Source of the DNA: Modestobacter altitudinis
GTDB lineage: Bacteria > Actinomycetota > Actinomycetes > Mycobacteriales > Geodermatophilaceae
DNA length: 64,000 nucleotides
Direction: 5' to 3'
NCBI RefSeq assembly: GCF_005930475.1
Contig: NZ_SJEW01000024.1
Coordinates: 1 to 64,000, forward strand
Shown: one piece after another, positions 60,448 through 64,000 of the stretch
Layout: every line of letters starts with the position of its first letter
Position numbering within the stretch: the stretch's first letter is position 1
Made by a program: the position numbers and the translations under genes
The notes under the pieces: model-generated
The model's database searches: none
The model's input: only the letters and a program-made list of their open reading frames with translations
Told to the model about the DNA's origin: nothing

Positions 60448-60496
60448 CCCCGTCCAGAGGCTCGCCCCGAGCCTGCGAGGGGTGAGGAGGACGGGG
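60448..60496 (-). repeat. Structured hairpin repeat, copy D, downstream of manA
   Basis: CCCCGTCC (60448-60455) pairs with GGACGGGG (60489-60496) around the 33-base loop whose core is CCGAGCCTGCGAGGGGTG; CTCGC and GCGAG inside it can form an inner stem. On the minus strand the manA stop is followed by AGGACC. Likely the manA terminator. Confidence 0.78.
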
Positions 60497-60500
60497 TCCT

Positions 60501-61676
60501 TCATCGCAGGGCGGTGGTGGTGCGGAAGAGCAGCGCGGGTCCCCGCGCGGTCACCGGTCGGCCCGCCGGCACGAAGGCCGACGAGCCCCGCTCGAGCACG
60601 ATCTCGCCGTCGGAGGCGGTCAGCACGGCGGTGCCCTCGGCGCAGAGCAGCACCTGCGGCCCGCTGGTCGTCAGCACGCCGGGGTCGACGTCGACCTGCA
60701 CCCGGGTGAGGTCGAAGTCCTCGACCGGGACCGGGTAGCGCAGACCGCCGCGACCGAGGACGGGGTGCAGCACGGGCACCTTGCCGTCGGTGAAGTCCAG
60801 CACCTCGATCAGGGCGGCGAGGTCGACGTGCTTGCTGGTCAGCCCGCCGCGCAGCACGTTGTCCGAGCTGGCCATGACCTCCACCCCGGCACCGCACAGG
60901 TAGGCGTGCAGGTTGCCGGCGGGCAGGAACACCGCCTCACCGGGGGCGAGCCGGAGGTGGTTGCACATCAGCGAGATGACCACGCCGGGGTCGCCGGGGT
61001 AGGTGTCGGCCAGCGAGGCCGCCCAGCGGTAGGTGTTGATGAACTCCGGGTCGTGCGCGGCCACGAACGCGGCAGCCTTGTCGGCCACGGCGCGCACCAG
61101 TGACTGCCGCCGCCGGGCGGACAGCGCGAGCAGCTGCGGGATCGCCGCTCGCAGGCCACCCCGGGCCAGCGCCGCGATGGTCGGCTTGAGCTCGGGCAGC
61201 TGCAGCTTGGCGAGGCAGTGCAGCGACTCCTCGACCGGCCGGAAGCCGCACAGCGCCTCGACCTCGGTGATCGCGACCAGGATCTCCGGCTTGTGGTACG
61301 GGTCCTTGAAGGTGCGGGTCGGGTCGATGCTCGGGACACCGGCCGCCTCCTCGGCCGCGTACCCGGCCTCGGCCTGGGCGGTGGTCGGGTGCGCCTGCAG
61401 CGACAGCGGCCGGTCGGCGGCCAGCACCTTCATCAGGAAGGGCAGGCGCGGGCCGAACCGCTCGTGCACCGCCGGACCGAGCAGCCCGTCCGGGTCCGCG
61501 GCGATCGCCGAGTCGAGGCCCGTGCCGTCGGCGAGCACGCTGGGGGCGTCGGGGTGCGCGCCCATCCACAGCTCTGCGTACGGCTGGTCAGCGGGCGACG
61601 GCAGTCCGAGGAGCTCGGGGATGACGGTGTGGCTCCCCCAGGGGTAGTGCCGCACCGGGCTCTTGAGCTGCCACAT
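60501..61676 (-). CDS. manA: Mannose-6-phosphate isomerase, class I
   Basis: A 391-residue zinc-dependent isomerase linking fructose-6-phosphate and mannose-6-phosphate, the entry to GDP-mannose and mannolipids. [20 protein letters not shown] is the N-terminal signature; [20 protein letters not shown] carries the zinc ligands Gln and His; [20 protein letters not shown] has the Glu ligand; [20 protein letters not shown] contains the last His and the active-site segment. ATG 61676 (MWQLKSPV) starts at the domain and is leaderless: TAGCCT lies eight bases upstream. An upstream extension was rejected. Followed by hairpin copy D. Confidence 0.94.
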   Translation of the reverse strand: MWQLKSPVRHYPWGSHTVIPELLGLPSPADQPYAELWMGAHPDAPSVLADGTGLDSAIAADPDGLLGPAVHERFGPRLPFLMKVLAADRPLSLQAHPTTAQAEAGYAAEEAAGVPSIDPTRTFKDPYHKPEILVAITEVEALCGFRPVEESLHCLAKLQLPELKPTIAALARGGLRAAIPQLLALSARRRQSLVRAVADKAAAFVAAHDPEFINTYRWAASLADTYPGDPGVVISLMCNHLRLAPGEAVFLPAGNLHAYLCGAGVEVMASSDNVLRGGLTSKHVDLAALIEVLDFTDGKVPVLHPVLGRGGLRYPVPVEDFDLTRVQVDVDPGVLTTSGPQVLLCAEGTAVLTASDGEIVLERGSSAFVPAGRPVTARGPALLFRTTTALR

Positions 61677-61684
61677 CAATGCTG

Positions 61685-61690
61685 AGGCTA
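61685..61690 (-). promoter_or_regulatory. -10 element of the leaderless manA promoter
   Basis: TAGCCT on the minus strand lies eight bases before ATG 61676. Confidence 0.5.
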
Positions 61691-61731
61691 CCGGCGTGGA
61701 GGTCACGGGTCCGATGGTCGTGCACTCAGCG

Positions 61732-61751
61732 CCGCAGCGGGAGCCCTGCGG
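61732..61751 (-). terminator. Hairpin after the cation efflux gene
   Basis: CCGCAG (61732-61737) and CTGCGG (61746-61751) form a 6-bp stem seven bases past the stop. Its presence with the manA -10 element suggests that manA is transcribed on its own. Confidence 0.45.
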
Positions 61752-61758
61752 GGGTCAT

Positions 61759-62769
61759 TCACCCCGCCGGGGCAATCGCGTCGTCGGGTGCCGCCGTGCC
61801 GCTCCGCCGGATGTCCGGCTCCAGGTAGATCACCCGGGCGATCGGCACCGCCTCGCGGACCCGCACCTCTGCCTCGTCGATGGCCCGGGCCACCCCGGCC
61901 GCCGTGTCGTCGTGCCGGACGGCGATCTTGGCGGCGACCAGCAGCTCCTCCGGCCCCAGGTGCTGGGTGCGCATGTGGATCACCGACTCGACACCGTCGC
62001 CGGCGGTGAGGGCGGCCACGATGCGCCGCCGGGCGTCGGGGGTCGCCGACTCCCCGAGCAGCAGGCTCTTGGTCTCCACCGCGAGGATGAAGGCGACGGC
62101 GACCAGCAGCAGCCCGATGGCGATCGTGCCCAGCCCGTCGAAGACGACGTTGCCGGTGATCGAGGACAGCCCGACCCCCAGCAGCGCCAGCCCCAGTCCG
62201 GTCAGCGCCGCGGTGTCCTCCAGCAGGACGACGGGCAGTTCGGGTGCGCGGGCGTGCCGGATGAAGGCCCAGTAGCTCTCCCCCGGCACGCGGACGGCGT
62301 TGGTCTCCTTGACCGCGGTGCGCAGCGAAAAGCTCTCCAGGCCGATGGCGATGACCAGGACGCCGATGGCGATGAGCGGGGACTCCAGCTCCTCGGGGTG
62401 CTGCAGCTTGTGCACGCCCTCGTAGATGGCGAACAGGCCACCGACGCTGAACAGCACGATCGCGACGATGAAGCTGTAGATGTAGCGGTCGCGGCCGAAG
62501 CCGAACGGGTGGTCAGGGGTCGCCGCGCGCTTGGCGCGCTTGCCCCCGATGAGCAGCAGCACCTGGTTGCCCGAGTCGGCGAGCGAGTGGATCGCCTCAG
62601 CCAGCATCGACGAGGCGCCGGTGATGAGGAACGCGACGAACTTCGCGATCGCGATGCCGATGTTGGCGGCGAGCGCGGCCAGGATCGCGGTCGTGCCGCC
62701 GCCGTGCCCCCCGGACTCACCGGGGTGCTCGCTGGAGTTGGACTGTGCGGTGGCTGTGGATTCGCTCAT
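61759..62769 (-). CDS. Cation diffusion facilitator (CDF) family transporter
   Basis: A 336-residue membrane transporter with six helices and a cytoplasmic C-terminal domain. ILAALAANIGIAIAKFVAFL is helix 1; MLAEAIHSLADSGNQVLLLI is helix 2 with the His and Asp metal ligands (HxxxD), and LLEDTAALTGLGLALLGVGL helix 5 with the second pair (ExxxD-like). The C-terminal domain VESVIHMRTQHLGPEELLVA ends near residue 320. Likely exports Zn, Mn or Fe by proton exchange; metal not predictable. The N-terminal tail is Ser/His/Gly-rich. ATG 62769 starts ten bases after tobH, so they are co-transcribed. Confidence 0.9.
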   Translation of the reverse strand: MSESTATAQSNSSEHPGESGGHGGGTTAILAALAANIGIAIAKFVAFLITGASSMLAEAIHSLADSGNQVLLLIGGKRAKRAATPDHPFGFGRDRYIYSFIVAIVLFSVGGLFAIYEGVHKLQHPEELESPLIAIGVLVIAIGLESFSLRTAVKETNAVRVPGESYWAFIRHARAPELPVVLLEDTAALTGLGLALLGVGLSSITGNVVFDGLGTIAIGLLLVAVAFILAVETKSLLLGESATPDARRRIVAALTAGDGVESVIHMRTQHLGPEELLVAAKIAVRHDDTAAGVARAIDEAEVRVREAVPIARVIYLEPDIRRSGTAAPDDAIAPAG

Positions 62770-62779
62770 GGCCGTCCCA

Positions 62780-63922
62780 TCATGAGTGCAGGGACCGCTC
62801 GTGGTCCAACGCGAGCGCGAGGTAGACGGCGCTGAAGTCGGCGACGGCCAGCTGCCGGGCCAGCCGGGCCAGCCGCGGGTACCGCTCGGGCTCGCCGTGG
62901 TCGGCGAGGCCGCTGACCGGCACGTTGGCGTCGGCGGCGATCCGGAGCAGCTCGGCCATCGCCTCACCGGCCGAGCGGGGCTCGCGCTCACCGCCGTCGT
63001 GCGCCGCCGCGTCGGCGTCCCGGATGGTGATCAGCCGCAGCCGGCGTCCGGTGTCGTCCGTCCGGTCCCGGAAGAAGTCGTCCTGGCCGGCCTCGGGCGC
63101 CAGCGGACCGGCCAGCACGGTGCGTGCGGCCACCCGCTGGTCGGGCAGCCGGAAGGTGGTGGCGGGCAGGCCGGCGAGGGTCGCCAGCTGGTCGGCGACC
63201 CGACGGCCGGCGGCTCCGGCGAGCGGGCCCTCCGCGGCGATGACCGGCAGCGCGTCGAGCAGCGCGAGCGCCAGCGTCTTCGCCGGGTTGACGAAGGACT
63301 CCCGGGCCGGGCCGCAGTCGGCGGCGATCTCGTCCAGCGCAGCGGCCACCGCCTCGGTGTCGGCGGCGTCGGCGGGGAGCAGCCCGAGCTCGGCGGACAG
63401 CAGCAGCATCGGGGTGAGCAGCGACCACAGCGTCGTGTGCTGCACCCGGGAGGAGGGCAGTGGCACGTACGGCGCCCGGGCGCTGGCGCAGGCGGCGTGC
63501 AGCGGCGCGCCCTCGGCCCCGATGCCGACCACCGCCACGCCGCGGCGGGCCGCCTCGTAGGCCGGCGCGACCGCGTACCGGCCCGCGCCGGTGCGGGTGG
63601 CGATGACGGCGACGTCGGAGGGCCCCATCCAGACCGGCAGCTCCGGGCCGGGGACGACGTCCACGGTCACCGGGCTGGCCGACCCGAGCAGCGCGCGCAG
63701 CACCGAGGCGGCGATCGCGCCCTCCCGGCGCGCCACGATCACCAGCCCCCGCGGCCGGCCGCCGGAGGTCGCCCGCGCGAGTCCGGCCTCCTCGGTCAGC
63801 CGGGCGGTCTCCCGCACCTGCGGACCGGCGCCGGCGACCGCGGGGAGCAGCCCGCGGGGGTCCCGGGCGCGCAGCAGCTCGACGTCGTCCAGGACCTCCT
63901 CGGCCAGCTCAGGGGACGTCAT
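62780..63922 (-). CDS. tobH: SIS-domain protein TobH
   Basis: A 380-residue protein with a sugar-isomerase (SIS)-like fold, matching mycobacterial TobH (Rv3256c), next to manA and Trm112-family genes. Seen: RPRGLVIVARREGAIAASVL, PVWMGPSDVAVIATRTGAGR (SIS loop), ARRGVAVVGIGAEGAPLHAA and LLAGPLAPEAGQDDFFRDR. It resembles the bifunctional phosphoglucose/phosphomannose isomerase family but lacks an evident catalytic set, and its role is unknown. Position between Trm112 and manA suggests a sugar phosphate link. ATG 63922 overlaps the upstream stop as ATGA. Confidence 0.9.
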   Translation of the reverse strand: MTSPELAEEVLDDVELLRARDPRGLLPAVAGAGPQVRETARLTEEAGLARATSGGRPRGLVIVARREGAIAASVLRALLGSASPVTVDVVPGPELPVWMGPSDVAVIATRTGAGRYAVAPAYEAARRGVAVVGIGAEGAPLHAACASARAPYVPLPSSRVQHTTLWSLLTPMLLLSAELGLLPADAADTEAVAAALDEIAADCGPARESFVNPAKTLALALLDALPVIAAEGPLAGAAGRRVADQLATLAGLPATTFRLPDQRVAARTVLAGPLAPEAGQDDFFRDRTDDTGRRLRLITIRDADAAAHDGGEREPRSAGEAMAELLRIAADANVPVSGLADHGEPERYPRLARLARQLAVADFSAVYLALALDHERSLHS

Positions 63923-64000
63923 GCCGGTCGCTGCCGGGCCTCGTCCAGCAGCAGCACCGGGATGCCGTCGCGGACCGGGAAGGCCCGCGAGCAGGTCGGG
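63919..64000 (-). CDS. Trm112 family protein, C-terminal part (cut by window edge)
   Basis: The last 26 residues of a Trm112-family protein: PTCSRAFPVRDGIPVLLLDE then ARQRPA. CPxC..xxPxRDGIPVLL is the conserved zinc-ribbon end of this small family (about 60-70 residues), which activates methyltransferases in other organisms. The 5' end lies beyond the window. Its TGA overlaps the tobH start (ATGA). Confidence 0.85.
   Translation of the reverse strand, partial: PTCSRAFPVRDGIPVLLLDEARQRPA

Overview
The window is very high-GC chromosomal DNA with almost no spacer, many GTG starts, four-base ATGA/GTGA gene overlaps and frequent leaderless starts. Gene content is that of an actinobacterium. Two blocks match the mycobacterial order: adnA-adnB, an alkyltransferase-like gene, moeZ, a DUF3152 gene, tetR, a DUF3107 gene, a ferritin-like gene and rhlE (the Rv3201c-Rv3212 neighbourhood), and tobH, manA, ahcY, mtrA, mtrB, lpqB, comF, hpf, secA (Rv3235-Rv3258c). 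Style and order suggest Geodermatophilaceae or a near relative (inference). No rRNA, tRNA, CRISPR array, insertion sequence, integrase or phage gene was seen; this looks like core chromosome with small accessory inserts.

Layout. 1-9.5 kb: a uridine-kinase-like gene with a broken P-loop meets the operon M16 peptidase / inactive M16 subunit / NudC end to end; then M20 peptidase plus a DUF2510 membrane protein, an alpha/beta hydrolase, and a DUF1326-DUF2182 pair. 9.5-26 kb: DNA-repair and housekeeping block: AdnAB helicase-nuclease, an alkyltransferase-like protein, MoeZ, DUF3152 protease-like protein, TetR, DUF3107, ferritin-like protein, RhlE RNA helicase. 26-35 kb: a beta-propeller protein, hydrolase, DUF2236 oxygenase-like protein, LysG/LysE-type regulator and exporter, VOC protein, and a minus-strand run of RecB-like nuclease, PHP phosphoesterase, PH-domain membrane protein, a 51-residue membrane protein and a zinc-ribbon protein. 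35-48 kb: accessory-looking region with an HTTM pair, a minimal type VII secretion pair (WXG100 protein facing an FHA-FtsK/EssC ATPase), DUF6912, a WS/DGAT acyltransferase with an altered active site, an orphan CpaE/CpaB-like pair, a MerR/excisionase-type regulator, a LysM membrane protein and an Rv3235-family protein. 48-64 kb: secA, hpf, comF, lpqB, mtrB, mtrA, ahcY, manA, a cation diffusion facilitator, tobH and the end of a Trm112-family gene, all on the minus strand.

How the genes work together. MtrAB-LpqB is the envelope and cell-division two-component system with its lipoprotein; SecA is the export motor; HPF silences ribosomes; AhcY recycles S-adenosylhomocysteine; ManA supplies mannose phosphates for glycolipids. 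AdnAB resects double-strand breaks, and a third RecB-like nuclease lies at 31 kb.

The most unusual signal is not a gene. Four long hairpins just downstream of moeZ, secA, ahcY and manA have different but perfectly complementary stems around a similar 33-34 base loop, with a conserved GGACC edge next to the stop codon. A fifth copy lies in the opposite orientation upstream of adnA. They look like a dispersed family of structured 3'-end RNA elements. Other points of interest are the minimal type VII pair, CTG-type starts at two genes, a short leaderless ORF plus hairpin before the VOC gene, and at least ten promoters of form TANNNT placed 6-9 bases before a start codon.
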